Below, in pieces: positions 1 through 9,528 of a DNA stretch of 64,000 nt. How positions within the stretch are numbered: position 1 is the stretch's first letter; each line of letters begins with the position of its first letter. The stretch covers positions 1 through 64,000 of the forward strand of contig NZ_VCHQ01000020.1 of NCBI RefSeq assembly GCF_005860775.1, read 5' to 3'. The position numbers and the translations under genes were made by a program. Source of the DNA: Klebsiella indica (GTDB lineage Bacteria > Pseudomonadota > Gammaproteobacteria > Enterobacterales > Enterobacteriaceae). The notes under the pieces are model-generated. The model saw only the letters and a list, made by a program, of their open reading frames with translations, did no database searches and was not told the DNA's origin.

Positions 1-1130
1 GACAAGGGCTGGACGCCAGGGATGGCGGACAGAGGCGAATCGAGACAGGCCGTCGAGTTGAGCCGACCGCAGGCTGAGGGTCGGGAGGTGAGCGCAGTGC
101 GCAGCACCGGTTTCTTTGCGGGACCGCGGGGATTGTAAAGGGGAGACGGTTTTCTCCCCCTTTACCCGTTCACGGGCGACGGTCATCCATTTTCTGCGGG
201 ATTACGGTGAACGGAACCCGTGGCGCAGGGCCTGTATTTATGGTTTTCCAGGTCAGGTAAGGCGTCAGCCGCCACCTGACAAGAATGCAGGCATGGTAGC
301 TAAAACCGGCCTCTCATCCCCCGGTGGCGCTGCGCTTACCGGGGCTACGGGCGCTCAGAGTGAGTAGGCCGGGTAAGGCGTCAGCCGCCACCCGGCAAAA
401 ATGCGGGCACAATAATTTCATACAGATTCGGCATCACGCTCAAACCTGCTTCACATTCCGGTCCCGTGGGCTGTTCCGTTCACCGCCGGTACGAGGATAT
501 ATGTTATCTCCACAGCGTGTGAACGGGCAGGGGGACGTTTCGCTCGTCCCCCTGCACCCCCGGCATGGCGCTGGAAACCTGCCGCTTCGCGGTCCGCTCC
601 ACTCCGGCTTCATCTGGCGGACCGGGCGCGACTCGTGATTACTCGTCCCATCCCTGGGACTCGCCCTTTCAGGGCCAGCGCAAGCGCTGTTCAAAATTGC
701 TCCCGGCAATTTTGTCCTGTCTCGACCCGCCCTCTGGCCGCCGTCCTGGCGGCCAGTCCTGGATGCGCGCCTGCGTTCCCGCCAGGTTTCCCTGATGCGC
801 CCAACCCCCATGTGGTGAGCCCGCAGGAAACCTGCAACTGCCTGACCGCTGAAGGTGATAAAACACAACCGAGTAGGCCGGGTAAGGCGTTAGCCGCCAC
901 CCGGCAAAATGTGGGCATGGTAGCTAAATGGGCTTGTTATCCCCCGGTGGCGCTGCGCTTACCGGGGCTACGGGTCCTCAGCTGTCTGAAAGACGGGAGC
1001 CCGGTATTCATGAATTTGTAGGTCAGGTAAGGCGCCAGCCGCCACCTGACAGGAATGCGGGCATGGTAGCGAAAACCGGCTTGTTATCCCCCGGCGGCGT
1101 GGCGCTTACCGGGGCTACGGGTTTCCGGTC
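1..1130 (-). repeat. Mosaic repeat array A (REP-bounded long intergenic repeat, inverted relative to B and C)
   Basis: This gene-free stretch is the reverse complement of modules seen in arrays B and C. Bases 1-240 match the head of a repeat copy, cut by the window start, and include the stem-loop GTAAAGGGGAG...CTCCCCCTTTAC at 135-165. Bases 397-868 match the tail of another copy. Between and after them lie REP-like palindromes of two types. The Y-like type (GGTAAGGCGTCAGCCGCCACC core) is at 251-280, 365-396, 873-905 and 1021-1050. The Z-like type (CCCCGGTGGCGCTGCGCTTACCGGGG) is at 318-350, 942-974 and 1089-1121. Open frames exist on both strands but their products are Arg/Pro/Cys-rich and differ by frame, as expected of structured non-coding DNA. 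It lies just downstream of nifM. Confidence 0.85.
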
Positions 1131-1157
1131 ATCTGAGGGGCAACAGCCTAGACGCGG

Positions 1158-1958
1158 CTACCCGCACAGCCCCGGCTGACGGGAGATCATCTGTTCCAGC
1201 CACTGGCGCTGGTGGCGCTGTTGACTCTGCTGCCAGAGATAATCCCGGGCGCTCTGCAGCGCCTGCTGCGGCGCCATCGGTTCGGCAGGGCGAATCGCTT
1301 CACACCATAACAGATGCCAGCCCAGCTCGCTGGCGACCGGCTGACTCAGCCCGTTTTCCGCCAGCGAAAACAACGCTTCCTCCAGTTGCGGATAAAGTAA
1401 CCCTCGGCTAATCCAGCCTAAACGCCCGCCCTCCAGCGCACTCGGACACTGGGAATGGCGCTGCGCCAACAGGGCAAAGGCGTCGCGGGAAGCGTCGATT
1501 TGCTGATAAAAATGCAGGATTTGCTGGTGAACCGCTTCGCGGTCATCATCGACGGTCAGCAGCAGGTGACGGGTCAGACGCTGTTCCGGGCGCACAAACT
1601 GCGTCTGATGGCGCAGATACCAGGCCTGTACCGTAGAGGGATCCGGCTGCGGCACCTGTCGGGCAATATCGGCAAAGGCGATTTCCAGCCGGGCGTGATG
1701 TAGTATGATAGCCGCGCGTTCCGGCGGGGTAAAACCGCCTTCGTCGAGCCAGACGCTAAGGGAAGCGGCAATGTTCTCTTTTAGCGCGGCGGTAATATCG
1801 CCTGGCGGGACCAGCGCGACGATCGCCTGTTCCATCTGGTGCTGGCGCTGCCAGGCCTGCTCAAAAGCCTCTCTGTCGGCTGCGTTTAATGCGCTCAGTT
1901 CACGGTTCCAGCGGCTGCGCGCCAGCCGCTGTCGACCAAAACGTTCCCATGCGTTCAT
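1158..1958 (-). CDS. nifM: NifM, parvulin-type peptidyl-prolyl isomerase for nitrogenase iron protein maturation
   Basis: 266 aa, the usual NifM length. The N-terminal half is helical. The C-terminal half (about residues 130-240) is a parvulin-like rotamase domain with the typical GRLGWISRGLLYPQLEEA stretch followed by an ELGWHLL segment. NifM is known to be needed for a stable, active NifH dimer, so it acts in the cytoplasm on the Fe protein. The ATG overlaps the nifZ stop by 4 bp, so it is the last gene of the nifUSVWZM run. Directly downstream is repeat array A. Identification rests on domain and context and is secure. Confidence 0.95.
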   Translation of the reverse strand: MNAWERFGRQRLARSRWNRELSALNAADREAFEQAWQRQHQMEQAIVALVPPGDITAALKENIAASLSVWLDEGGFTPPERAAIILHHARLEIAFADIARQVPQPDPSTVQAWYLRHQTQFVRPEQRLTRHLLLTVDDDREAVHQQILHFYQQIDASRDAFALLAQRHSQCPSALEGGRLGWISRGLLYPQLEEALFSLAENGLSQPVASELGWHLLWCEAIRPAEPMAPQQALQSARDYLWQQSQQRHQRQWLEQMISRQPGLCG

Positions 1959-2401
1959 GATTCTCTCTCCTCAGCCAGGGCGATGGCCTGTACCGGGACC
2001 CTGAACCAGCGGCCGCTAAAGTCGACGGTATAGTCGTCGCCGGACTCCCCCTGATCGGTGGCTTCAATGCGTCCCCGCTGACCAGCGGCCACGACCACAT
2101 CGCCGTTGACCGACAACGCCATCAGACAGGTGACGGTATCGCCATATTGCAAATTCCCGGCCAACCAGGGCTGAGCGATGGGGATCAGTTCCTGTTCGCG
2201 GCAGCCGATAATCCGGTCACTGTCGGGAAAGTGGATCTGGTAGATGATCTGATCCTGCAAAAAAATGCCCCAGTCGCGCACAAACCCGGTGCTGCCGCGC
2301 CTGACCAGCAGCGCGCCCGGCGGGAAGCCCGCGACGGTGCCATCATTACGAATCGCGCGTACCACGCGGACCTCGTCGCTGAAGGTGAATTTCGGTCTCA
2401 T
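1955..2401 (-). CDS. nifZ: NifZ, nitrogenase MoFe protein maturation factor
   Basis: 148 aa. It starts RPKFTFSDEVRVVRAIRNDGT and has a beta-rich N-terminal domain of the NifZ family (fits residues 1-75), including the GALLVRRGSTGFVRDWG segment. NifZ is known to help form the second P-cluster of the NifDK tetramer. The ATG overlaps the nifW stop (ATGA) and its own stop overlaps nifM, so translation is coupled through nifW-Z-M. The C-terminal half is longer than the core domain and less recognisable. Confidence 0.93.
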   Translation of the reverse strand: MRPKFTFSDEVRVVRAIRNDGTVAGFPPGALLVRRGSTGFVRDWGIFLQDQIIYQIHFPDSDRIIGCREQELIPIAQPWLAGNLQYGDTVTCLMALSVNGDVVVAAGQRGRIEATDQGESGDDYTVDFSGRWFRVPVQAIALAEERES

Positions 2402-2655
2402 GTGCCGCTCTCCTGAACGTGCTGCTGATAGCTCTCAGCGAGCAAGCGCCGCGCCAGCAGCCAGTGTGCGTGGGCGTTTTCCTCCAGTTGGTTGCGTAGC
2501 GGAACTGCAGCGCGCAGTTTGCGATGAAATGTAGCCAGCACCGGCAGACAGCAGGGCGCAAGGCGCTCCGGCTGATAGGCGACGGAAAAAAACTGAAAAA
2601 AGGATTCGGCGGAGCTCAGTTCGTCAACGCCGGGTATGTGATAAAACCACTCCAT
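2398..2655 (-). CDS. nifW: NifW, nitrogenase-stabilising/protective protein
   Basis: Small NifW family protein of 85 aa from ATG 2655 (MEWFYHIPGVDELSSAESFF). A GTG two codons upstream (2661) overlaps the nifV stop, but the ATG has the better placed ribosome site (GAGGGGG, 5 bases before it). The signature FFxxFxVxYxPERL...LPVLATFHRKL is present. NifW is thought to bind the MoFe protein and protect or mature it; the exact role is not settled. It is translationally coupled to nifZ. Confidence 0.93.
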   Translation of the reverse strand: MEWFYHIPGVDELSSAESFFQFFSVAYQPERLAPCCLPVLATFHRKLRAAVPLRNQLEENAHAHWLLARRLLAESYQQHVQESGT

Positions 2656-2657
2656 GA

Positions 2658-3800
2658 TCACCCCCTCGCTCGCAGTACGGGTTCAGCGCAGATCTCATCA
2701 TAGAGTGCCACCAGTTCGTAATCTTTCGGGCTGCGCTTCCAGTTTTCGGCAAAGCGGCGTATCGCGGGCAGCAGTTGATTAATTTGCGCCGAACTCAGGT
2801 GATACCCCATCTGGTCGAACACGCCGTTGACCGCCTGACGCCCGGAGTGTTTCCCCAGTACCAGCTTATAGCGGCGGCCAATCAGCGCCGGATCAATGGA
2901 TTGATAGCTTTCGCTATCGCGCAGCAGCGCCGCCACGTGGACGCCGGACTCATGGGTAAAGACCAGCTCGCCCACCAGCGGCTGCTGCGGGTCGATGGGG
3001 CGCAAGGATGCATCCGCCACTTTCTGACAGAGCGCGGGCAGCGCCGCAAACTGAACGCCGGTCTCGACGCCGAGGCAGCGTTCAAGACCCAGCGCGACGG
3101 TCTCCAGCGCCGCGTTGCCCGCCCGTTCCCCAAGACCAAGAATGGTGGTATTGACGCTGGTGGCGCCAGCCCTGACCGCCGCCAGGGTATTGGCGGCGGC
3201 AAGGCCAAGATCGTTATGCGCATGCATTTCGATTTCGCCGGGCCAGACGTTACGCAGGGCGGAGATTTGCGCCACGGTGGTAAACGGGTCAAGTATGCCG
3301 ACCGTATCGGCGTAGCGCAGGCGGGCGGCACTGGCTTGCTGCGCCACCAGGGCGATATCGCGCAGGGTCTGTTCGCTGGCCCGCGAGGCATCCTCGCAAC
3401 CCACGCATACCTTCATACCGAGGGTATGGGCAAGATGGATAAATTTCGCCAGCCGCTCCAGCAGTACCGCTAATGGCTCGCGCAGTTTGTACTGTCGCAG
3501 TTTGTCCGACGCCGGAATGGAGATATCCACCCAATCGATGCCCAGATCGGCGCTTTGACGGATCTCCAGCGCGTTCATCCGGCACCAGGTCATCAGGGTG
3601 GCGTGAGGCAACTGGCGGCGCACCAGTTGGATCCGCGTAATCTCCTCGTCCCCCATTGCCGGGGTGCCCACTTCCATCGCCGTTACTCCCGCGGCATACA
3701 GCGCCTCGGCAATGGCGACCTTTTCGCTGGTGCGAAAGGCTACGCCGGGGCTCTGCTCACCATCGCGCAGAGTGGTATCGTTAATCAGTATGCGTCCCAT
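2658..3800 (-). CDS. nifV: NifV, homocitrate synthase
   Basis: 380 aa. Condenses acetyl-CoA with 2-oxoglutarate to homocitrate, the organic ligand of the iron-molybdenum cofactor. It shows the DRE-TIM metallolyase marks: [10 protein letters not shown] near residue 11 (the R and D of the metal/substrate site), the [16 protein letters not shown] metal-binding motif near residue 193, and [12 protein letters not shown]. It starts 12 bp after nifS and ends against nifW, inside the USVWZM unit. Length and motifs are normal. Confidence 0.97.
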   Translation of the reverse strand: MGRILINDTTLRDGEQSPGVAFRTSEKVAIAEALYAAGVTAMEVGTPAMGDEEITRIQLVRRQLPHATLMTWCRMNALEIRQSADLGIDWVDISIPASDKLRQYKLREPLAVLLERLAKFIHLAHTLGMKVCVGCEDASRASEQTLRDIALVAQQASAARLRYADTVGILDPFTTVAQISALRNVWPGEIEMHAHNDLGLAAANTLAAVRAGATSVNTTILGLGERAGNAALETVALGLERCLGVETGVQFAALPALCQKVADASLRPIDPQQPLVGELVFTHESGVHVAALLRDSESYQSIDPALIGRRYKLVLGKHSGRQAVNGVFDQMGYHLSSAQINQLLPAIRRFAENWKRSPKDYELVALYDEICAEPVLRARG

Positions 3801-3812
3801 CGCGACCCCGTC

Positions 3813-5015
3813 TTAGCCGTAAATCGGCGTGAATAGCGCATCCGCCGGGCGCGGCTTGCCGTTTTGCCAGTAGGGCGACAGCGCGCGCAGCCGGTCGATA
3901 ATCGGTGGCAGGGTGGCGATGACGTAATCAATCTCTTTTTCCCGGGTGTAGCGCGAGAGGGAAAAACGGATAGTACCGTGGGCCGCGGTGTAGGGAATAT
4001 TCATCGCCCGCATCACGTGGGAAGGCTCCAGCGAACCTGATGTACAGGCGCTGCCGCTGGACGCGGCGATCCCGGACTTATTTAACAGCAGCAGAATGGC
4101 CTCGCCTTCAATAAACTCGAAAGCCAGATTTACCGTGCCCGGCACGCGCGGCTGGTTGCCGCCCATCACCATCACGGAGGGAACGTCAGCCAACAGGCCC
4201 TGTTCCAGGCGATCGCGCAACTGGCTGATGTGCCCCATTCCCGGCAGATGAATGTGCGCCAGTTCGCAGGCCGCGCCCATGCCGACGATGCCGGTGATGT
4301 TTTCGGTTCCGGCTCGCCGACCGTGTTCCTGATGGCCGCCGCGCAGCAGCGGACGAAAGCGCGTTCCCCGGCGTAGCCAGAGGCAGCCGACGCCTTTCGG
4401 CCCGTGGAACTTATGTGCCGAACAGGAGAGCATATCGATGCGGGTCTTACTGACGTTTATCGGCAATTTTCCCACCACCTGCACCGCGTCGCAGTGAAAC
4501 AGCGCCCCTTGTTCATGGGCCAGATCCGCCATGTCGACCACCGGGAAAATCACGCCGGTTTCGTTATTGGCCCACATCACGCTGACCAGCGCGACGCGCG
4601 GGCTGAGCGCCGCCCGGAACTGCGCCATATCCAGCGCGCCCTCGCTATCGACCGCGATCCGGTGGATCAAATACCCCTGACGCTCCAGATGTTCGCAGGC
4701 CGCCAGCGTCGCCGGATGCTCGACGCTGGTGGTAATAATTTCGCGACGTTCCGGCATCAGGGCGACCGCCGAGGCGATAGCGGTGGAGGTGGCCTCGGTG
4801 GCGCAGGAGGTAAAGATTATCTCGCTGGGATATTCCGCGCCCAGTAGCGCCGCAACCTGCTGGTGTGCGCGCTCCAGAGCGGCCTGAGCCGGAATGCCGA
4901 AATCATGTATTGATGACGGGTTGCCGTAGAAATCCGTCAAAAAGGGCATCATCGCTTCCAGAACCATCGGATCCAGGCGCGTGGTGGCGTTATTATCGAG
5001 ATAAACCTGTTTCAT
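3813..5015 (-). CDS. nifS: NifS, cysteine desulfurase
   Basis: 400 aa PLP enzyme that delivers sulfur from cysteine to the NifU scaffold. The N-terminus reads MKQVYLDNNATTRLDP, typical of the family. The PLP lysine lies in SCSAHKFHGPKGVG (about residue 200) and the persulfide cysteine in SSGSACTSGSLEPSH (about residue 327). A strong ribosome site (AAGGGGGAC) precedes ATG 5015. It is 30 bp after nifU. Confidence 0.97.
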   Translation of the reverse strand: MKQVYLDNNATTRLDPMVLEAMMPFLTDFYGNPSSIHDFGIPAQAALERAHQQVAALLGAEYPSEIIFTSCATEATSTAIASAVALMPERREIITTSVEHPATLAACEHLERQGYLIHRIAVDSEGALDMAQFRAALSPRVALVSVMWANNETGVIFPVVDMADLAHEQGALFHCDAVQVVGKLPINVSKTRIDMLSCSAHKFHGPKGVGCLWLRRGTRFRPLLRGGHQEHGRRAGTENITGIVGMGAACELAHIHLPGMGHISQLRDRLEQGLLADVPSVMVMGGNQPRVPGTVNLAFEFIEGEAILLLLNKSGIAASSGSACTSGSLEPSHVMRAMNIPYTAAHGTIRFSLSRYTREKEIDYVIATLPPIIDRLRALSPYWQNGKPRPADALFTPIYG

Positions 5016-5045
5016 CTTGTCCCCCTTGGGTCAGTTAACCGCGGC

Positions 5046-5870
5046 CTATGCCGCCACCACTTCCATATAACAGCCGGTGCGCTCCATCAGCTTTTGCTGC
5101 AGCCAGGCCAGAGTCATATCGGTCATCATGCAGCCGCTACAGCTGCCGGACAGGCTGACGGTCACCTGATGATTGGCGACGTTAAGCAGCGACATATCGC
5201 CGCCGTCGGCCTGGATATGCGGGCGCAGTTCATTGATGGTATCGACGACGCTCTGCCAGTGCGGATCTTTGCTGCTGGTGACCGGGAGGGGCGACGGCGG
5301 CTGCTGCGCGAGGATTTCCGCCAGCGCCAGCTCGATTTTTTCATGGCAGGCGGTGCAGCCGCCGCCCGCTTTGGTGTAGTTGATTACCTCTTCGAGGGTG
5401 GTCAGGCCGTTGTTCAGCACCGCCCGGCGAATATGCCCTTCATCGACGCCGAAGCATTTGCAGATCAGTTTGCCCTCTTCATGCTCCGCTTCCGGGCTTT
5501 CGCCGCGAAAGTTGGCGATGGCCGCGCGCAGGGCCTCCTGGCCCATCACCGAGCAGTGCATTTTTTGCGGCGGCAGGCCGTCGAGATAATCGGCGATCTG
5601 CTGGTTGGTGATTTGCCCGGCTTCATCAAGGGTATGGCCGATAATCAGTTCGGTCAGGGCGGAAGAGGAGGCGATCGCGCTCCCGCAACCGAAGGTCTGG
5701 AAGCCCGCCTCCTGGATAATTTCGGTTTGCGGGTCAACGCGTAGCATCAGACGCAGCGCATCGCCGCAGCTTAATGAACCCACATCGCCTACCGCGTTGG
5801 CGTTGTCCACCACGCGCGCGTTGCGGGGATTAAAAAAATGGTCTTTCACTTTCTCGGAGTAATTCCACAT
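5046..5870 (-). CDS. nifU: NifU, iron-sulfur cluster scaffold
   Basis: 274 aa from ATG 5870 ([17 protein letters not shown]); the frame stays open further upstream but this is the known family start. It has three domains. Residues 1-125 are IscU-like, with cluster cysteines in the [20 protein letters not shown] and [12 protein letters not shown] contexts. The middle is a permanent [2Fe-2S] domain with CKCFGV and [10 protein letters not shown]. The C-terminal Nfu domain, about 195-274, has the CSGCMM cluster motif. It is first in the nifUSVWZM unit and has its own sigma-54 promoter. Confidence 0.97.
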   Translation of the reverse strand: MWNYSEKVKDHFFNPRNARVVDNANAVGDVGSLSCGDALRLMLRVDPQTEIIQEAGFQTFGCGSAIASSSALTELIIGHTLDEAGQITNQQIADYLDGLPPQKMHCSVMGQEALRAAIANFRGESPEAEHEEGKLICKCFGVDEGHIRRAVLNNGLTTLEEVINYTKAGGGCTACHEKIELALAEILAQQPPSPLPVTSSKDPHWQSVVDTINELRPHIQADGGDMSLLNVANHQVTVSLSGSCSGCMMTDMTLAWLQQKLMERTGCYMEVVAA

Positions 5871-5947
5871 GCTGTCAGCTCCAGGGATGATGACGGAAAA
5901 CGCCGGGGCGCGGTCCACCGCAAAAAATGCGGTGGTGATAACCAACA

Positions 5948-5964
5948 AGCAAATGCAGTACCAA
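5948..5964 (-). promoter_or_regulatory. Sigma-54 (-24/-12) promoter of nifU
   Basis: On the minus strand the sequence reads TTGGTACTGCATTTGCT. GG and GC are separated by exactly 10 bases, as RpoN promoters require. The expected start of transcription is about 65 bases before the nifU ATG. Confidence 0.85.
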
Positions 5965-6038
5965 TGCGTAAATACGTTAATTCTTAATGGGTTAACGGTT
6001 TAACATGACAACCCGCGGCCGACACTGTCGTTATTTAT

Positions 6039-6054
6039 TGTGGGGTTTGTCACA
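6039..6054. promoter_or_regulatory. NifA upstream activator site for nifU
   Basis: TGTGGGGTTTGTCACA fits the NifA consensus TGT-N10-ACA. It lies about 110 bases upstream of the predicted nifU start, the usual distance, and just after the nifX stop codon. Confidence 0.85.
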
Positions 6055-6066
6055 GAAACGACATGG

Positions 6067-6537
6067 TTAGCGGCGTGGATCCAGATCCTCCTGCCACTCC
6101 TGCTCCTGCAGCAGCCGGACAAAACGTTCCGGGTCGCGCTGGCGGGCGCTTTTACGCTGCGCTTTGTCGTACCAGTAGAGCTGGATCTCCTGTAACAGAC
6201 CGACGATGGTGGTGTCCGCCGGAACGCGTTCGGCGCGAACGCCAACCTGTAATAACTGGCGGAAAACCGCATCGCCAATCGCCACGCAGAACAGGGTGAC
6301 GCACCCCTCAAGGGCGTGGATCCGCCGGGCGATCTTCTCCGCCTGATGGCCATTTTCGACAGCGAAATCAACCACCCGGATCAGGGTGACCCGATCCGCT
6401 TTGACGCCGTATACCACCAGCCGCGGCGTGGCGCCGAAGTGCTGATCGACGTGACGGTAGTCGGAACTGGCGAAGGCGACCTTCATTGACCAGTCGTCGG
6501 AGTGGACCATATCAAACTGACGGTTAATGGTCGGCAT
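6067..6537 (-). CDS. nifX: NifX, FeMo-cofactor precursor carrier
   Basis: 156 aa from ATG 6537 (MPTINRQFDMVHSDDWSMKV), chosen over longer upstream starts because of the AGGAG site and family length. The single NifX/NafY-type domain (about residues 15-130) includes VDQHFGATPRLVVYGV and CVTLFCVAIGDAV. NifX is known to bind NifB-cofactor and a later precursor and pass them within the NifEN route. It overlaps the end of nifN by 14 bp and is last in nifENX. Confidence 0.95.
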   Translation of the reverse strand: MPTINRQFDMVHSDDWSMKVAFASSDYRHVDQHFGATPRLVVYGVKADRVTLIRVVDFAVENGHQAEKIARRIHALEGCVTLFCVAIGDAVFRQLLQVGVRAERVPADTTIVGLLQEIQLYWYDKAQRKSARQRDPERFVRLLQEQEWQEDLDPRR

Positions 6538-7909
6538 AAGCGGCTCCTGCGGTGAGTGAGGGGTCCACGTGCTGGCGAAGCGGCGAGCGGTAGAGGGGAA
6601 GATGGTGGTGTCTCTCGCGCAGCAGATTCGCCAGTTCAAACAGCGTATCGCGCATTCCGCAATATCCCTGGCGTACCCGACGGAACTCGCCGAGCCGGTC
6701 AAAAATCGGAAAGCCGGCGCGAACCAGCGGCAGCGCAAACTGTTCCGCCAGATCGCGGGCGTGGGAGTTGGCCACCAGCAGGTCGGCAGGCTGGGAACAT
6801 AACAAGGTTTGCAGATCTTCCAGATCGCCAGGAACTACCCGTTCAGCCGCCAGCTGGCGCAGGCTGGGATGGCCGGTGGGCGCCACCAGCGGGCCGGGCT
6901 GCATCCCCTGGCTGTTGGCGAAATCGCACCACGCCGCCAGCAGATCGCCTTCCGCCGCCATCGCCATGCGCTGGCCCTGCAGCCACGTATGACAGTCAAT
7001 CATGGCATCCTGTAGCTGGCCGCGCTGGCGTTCAAGCCATGCGGGTACTCCGCGTCCGGAAATTTTCGCCAGTTGCTGAATGAAGGCGTCGCAACGTTCG
7101 AGGGTCATCAGGTGCGGCAGGGTCATCACCTCCCCGCGGCTGCGCTGGGCCAGCAGCGATGAAGCCCGACTCAGGGAGACGCCGATGACGAAGCTGCACA
7201 GGCTTTGCCCCATCTGCTCTATCTGACGCAACGGCGTTCCGCCCTGGGTCAGCGGTGAGAAATCGCCCTGCGCCAGGTGGCCGTCCATCGATTGCGCCAG
7301 ATCCGGCAGAATAATCGCCTGCAGGCCAAAGGCTTCGACGCATCGGCGCAGCCATTCGATATCGCCCGGGGAACAGAGATGGCTGACCAGCAGATTGACC
7401 CGGCGATTACGCTGACCGGGGCGCGGTTCAGGCGCAACCCACTGCTCAATAACGCTCTCCAGCACCGCGCTATAGCCATTTTCCATGGAGCCGTAAAAAT
7501 CCGGGGTATTGACCGTCAGTATCGCGACCCCTTTGTGTCGGGGGTACTCTTCGCGAAACTGGCGAACCACGCGGGAAGTGTCGCTCCCCTGGGCTTCCGA
7601 CAAGCCGGTGCTCAGCAGCACGATGGCCTGCGGGTTGTTACGCTGGCACAGGGTATCGAGGGCGGTAAAAATATTGCCGTCGGCGCCCATAATCGTCGAG
7701 GTCGGGTCCATGGCCGTCGATTGCAGCGGCACCGGGTCGTGAAAGTGCTGAATAAAAAAGACTTTGGCGAAGGCGCTGCATCCCTGTGCTCCATGGACCA
7801 GGGGGATGCTGTGCTCGATCCCGAGACTGGCGAGGATCGCCCCGAGCGGTTGACCGGTTTTGATTGGGCTGACCGCCAGGGGTTTATCGCTGCGGAAAAT
7901 GTCTGCCAT
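6524..7909 (-). CDS. nifN: NifN, FeMo-cofactor assembly scaffold subunit
   Basis: 461 aa from ATG 7909 (MADIFRSDKPLAVSP), preceded by AAGGAGAAC. It is a paralogue of NifK and forms the NifEN alpha2beta2 scaffold on which NifB-cofactor is turned into FeMo-co. The VHGAQGCSAFAKVFFIQHFHDP region near residue 40 corresponds to the VHGSQGCVAYFRTY region of NifK. It sits 10 bp after nifE and overlaps nifX. Confidence 0.96.
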   Translation of the reverse strand: MADIFRSDKPLAVSPIKTGQPLGAILASLGIEHSIPLVHGAQGCSAFAKVFFIQHFHDPVPLQSTAMDPTSTIMGADGNIFTALDTLCQRNNPQAIVLLSTGLSEAQGSDTSRVVRQFREEYPRHKGVAILTVNTPDFYGSMENGYSAVLESVIEQWVAPEPRPGQRNRRVNLLVSHLCSPGDIEWLRRCVEAFGLQAIILPDLAQSMDGHLAQGDFSPLTQGGTPLRQIEQMGQSLCSFVIGVSLSRASSLLAQRSRGEVMTLPHLMTLERCDAFIQQLAKISGRGVPAWLERQRGQLQDAMIDCHTWLQGQRMAMAAEGDLLAAWCDFANSQGMQPGPLVAPTGHPSLRQLAAERVVPGDLEDLQTLLCSQPADLLVANSHARDLAEQFALPLVRAGFPIFDRLGEFRRVRQGYCGMRDTLFELANLLRERHHHLPLYRSPLRQHVDPSLTAGAAYADH

Positions 7910-7919
7910 ACTGTTCTCC

Positions 7920-9293
7920 TTAGTGCCAGGGGGCGCGGGAATGGGTTTGTGGCCAGATGGGGCTGTCGAGGGTCTGACAGAGCTGGCGGGCGAGAGTGAC
8001 GATTCCCTGATAGCCAGCGAAGGCGTGTTCGCGCTCCTGATTGATATCGAGAAACGGCAGGCGGGCTTTATACGCGGTGTACATGTTGCGTCCACCGGCG
8101 ATCATCAGGTCAGCCTGATAGCGATAAACCACGTCCAGCAGGCTGCGGGCGTTGCCTTCCTCCAGCATGACCGCGTCATCGCCCATCAGTTCGCGGATAC
8201 GCTGTTTATCCTCTTCGGTGGATTTACGTGTGCCGGTCGCCACCACGGTCATGCCCAAATCCTGTAGCGCCGACACCACCGACCATGATTTGACCCCGCC
8301 GGTATAAAGCAGCGCTTTGCGTCCGCGAAGCTGCTCGCGCCACGGGATAAGCGCCTGTTCCGCCGCCTGCTCTTCCCGCGCGATTAACGCTTCGGTGCGG
8401 CGGCATAAATCATCATCGCCAAGCAGCGTCGCCAGCTGACGCAGCGCGTCGGAGGTGGCGCGGATACCGTAAAAACTGCCTTCGAACCACGGCGTGCCGT
8501 AGCGCAGCTCCAGCGCTCTGGCGACATTGATTAACGCCCGCGAGCAGACCAGCATATTCGCCTGCGCCCGGTGCATGGTCTGGATCTCGGCAAAACGGCC
8601 ATCGCCGGAGAGGCTGCCGAGCACGCGAATGCCCAGCTCATCCAGCAGCGGCTGAATATGCCAGAACTCACCGGCGATATTGTATTCGCCAATCAGGCCG
8701 ATATCGTGACGGTGTTCCGGGGGAAACGGCGATGTTTCGGGCCAGGGGGCGGGTTCGCGCTGACCAATCACCCGTTTAACCATTACGTCGCCCGCCAGCC
8801 GGTTGCCGAGATTTTTACTGCCGTAAAAACCGGCGGCATCAACGGCGATGACCGGTACGCCGGTGGCGGTTTGCGCGGCCTGGCATACCGCTTCCAGATC
8901 GTCGCCCTCCATCGCGGGTACGCAGGTGTTGTAGATAAAGACCGCCGCCGGATGATAACGCGTGACAATATGGCGTACCGCGTGAAACAGGCGGCGTTCA
9001 CCGCGGCCCATAATCACATCCTGTTCGTTGAGATCGGTGGTGAATCCGAGCCGGTTGAGGGTTTGCCCGGAGCTTACGCTGCCGCGATTATCCCACGAGC
9101 TGCCGGCGCAGCCGATGGGGCCGTGTACCAGATGCGCCACATCCGCGATGGGCAGCAGGGTTATCTGAGCGCCGTCGAACGCGCAGCCGCCGGCAGTGGC
9201 GCCGGGTTTGGGGGCGCTACAGCCGGATTTTTGCTTATGGTTGTGTTCACAGGCCGGTTCATCCAGCAGCGCCAGAATTTCATTTCCCTTCAT
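7920..9293 (-). CDS. nifE: NifE, FeMo-cofactor assembly scaffold subunit
   Basis: 457 aa from ATG 9293 ([17 protein letters not shown]), after the ribosome site CGAGGTCACT. It is a paralogue of NifD and partner of NifN. It keeps [20 protein letters not shown] and [17 protein letters not shown], which hold cluster-ligating cysteines. First gene of nifENX. It is separated from nifY by 3.1 kb of repeats, so it depends on its own promoter just upstream. Confidence 0.96.
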   Translation of the reverse strand: MKGNEILALLDEPACEHNHKQKSGCSAPKPGATAGGCAFDGAQITLLPIADVAHLVHGPIGCAGSSWDNRGSVSSGQTLNRLGFTTDLNEQDVIMGRGERRLFHAVRHIVTRYHPAAVFIYNTCVPAMEGDDLEAVCQAAQTATGVPVIAVDAAGFYGSKNLGNRLAGDVMVKRVIGQREPAPWPETSPFPPEHRHDIGLIGEYNIAGEFWHIQPLLDELGIRVLGSLSGDGRFAEIQTMHRAQANMLVCSRALINVARALELRYGTPWFEGSFYGIRATSDALRQLATLLGDDDLCRRTEALIAREEQAAEQALIPWREQLRGRKALLYTGGVKSWSVVSALQDLGMTVVATGTRKSTEEDKQRIRELMGDDAVMLEEGNARSLLDVVYRYQADLMIAGGRNMYTAYKARLPFLDINQEREHAFAGYQGIVTLARQLCQTLDSPIWPQTHSRAPWH

Positions 9294-9328
9294 AGTGACC
9301 TCGTTGACGGTGGGGGATAACGAGGTGA

Positions 9329-9344
9329 TGCAATTCGCGCTCCA
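9329..9344 (-). promoter_or_regulatory. Sigma-54 promoter of nifE
   Basis: The minus strand reads TGGAGCGCGAATTGCA, with GG-N10-GC spacing. The predicted start gives a leader of about 25 bases before the nifE ATG. It lies on the nifE side of repeat array B, so the array does not separate it from its gene. Confidence 0.85.
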
Positions 9345-9377
9345 GAAAAGGTGCATTGATTTTTAAGGGAAAAGTGT

Positions 9378-9402
9378 TGTTGGCTTTGCGACAAAGCCAA
9401 CA
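9378..9402. promoter_or_regulatory. NifA activator site for nifE inside a near-perfect inverted repeat
   Basis: TGTTGGCTTTGCGACA (9378-9393) fits TGT-N10-ACA. The whole segment is an inverted repeat, TGTTGGCTTTG-CGA-CAAAGCCAACA, with 11-bp arms. Its centre is only about 70 bases from the predicted transcription start, closer than the nifH, nifJ and nifU sites of this window. Confidence 0.75.
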
Positions 9403-9528
9403 ATCAGACAATGCCGTGGTGGGGGGAAGGGGGTTTTTATCACTTACCGCGATAACGTTAGGTTTTGTTGATGAAAAGGTGTCTGCCAGACGCTGTTAAG
9501 TGCGGCTAAAGCCTGGTCCTGGCTCGCC

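Noticed and set aside
324-1179. Overlapping open frames on both strands in repeat array A
   Set aside because: They cover REP palindromes and repeat modules, give Arg/Pro/Cys-rich peptides in several frames at once, and lack ribosome sites.
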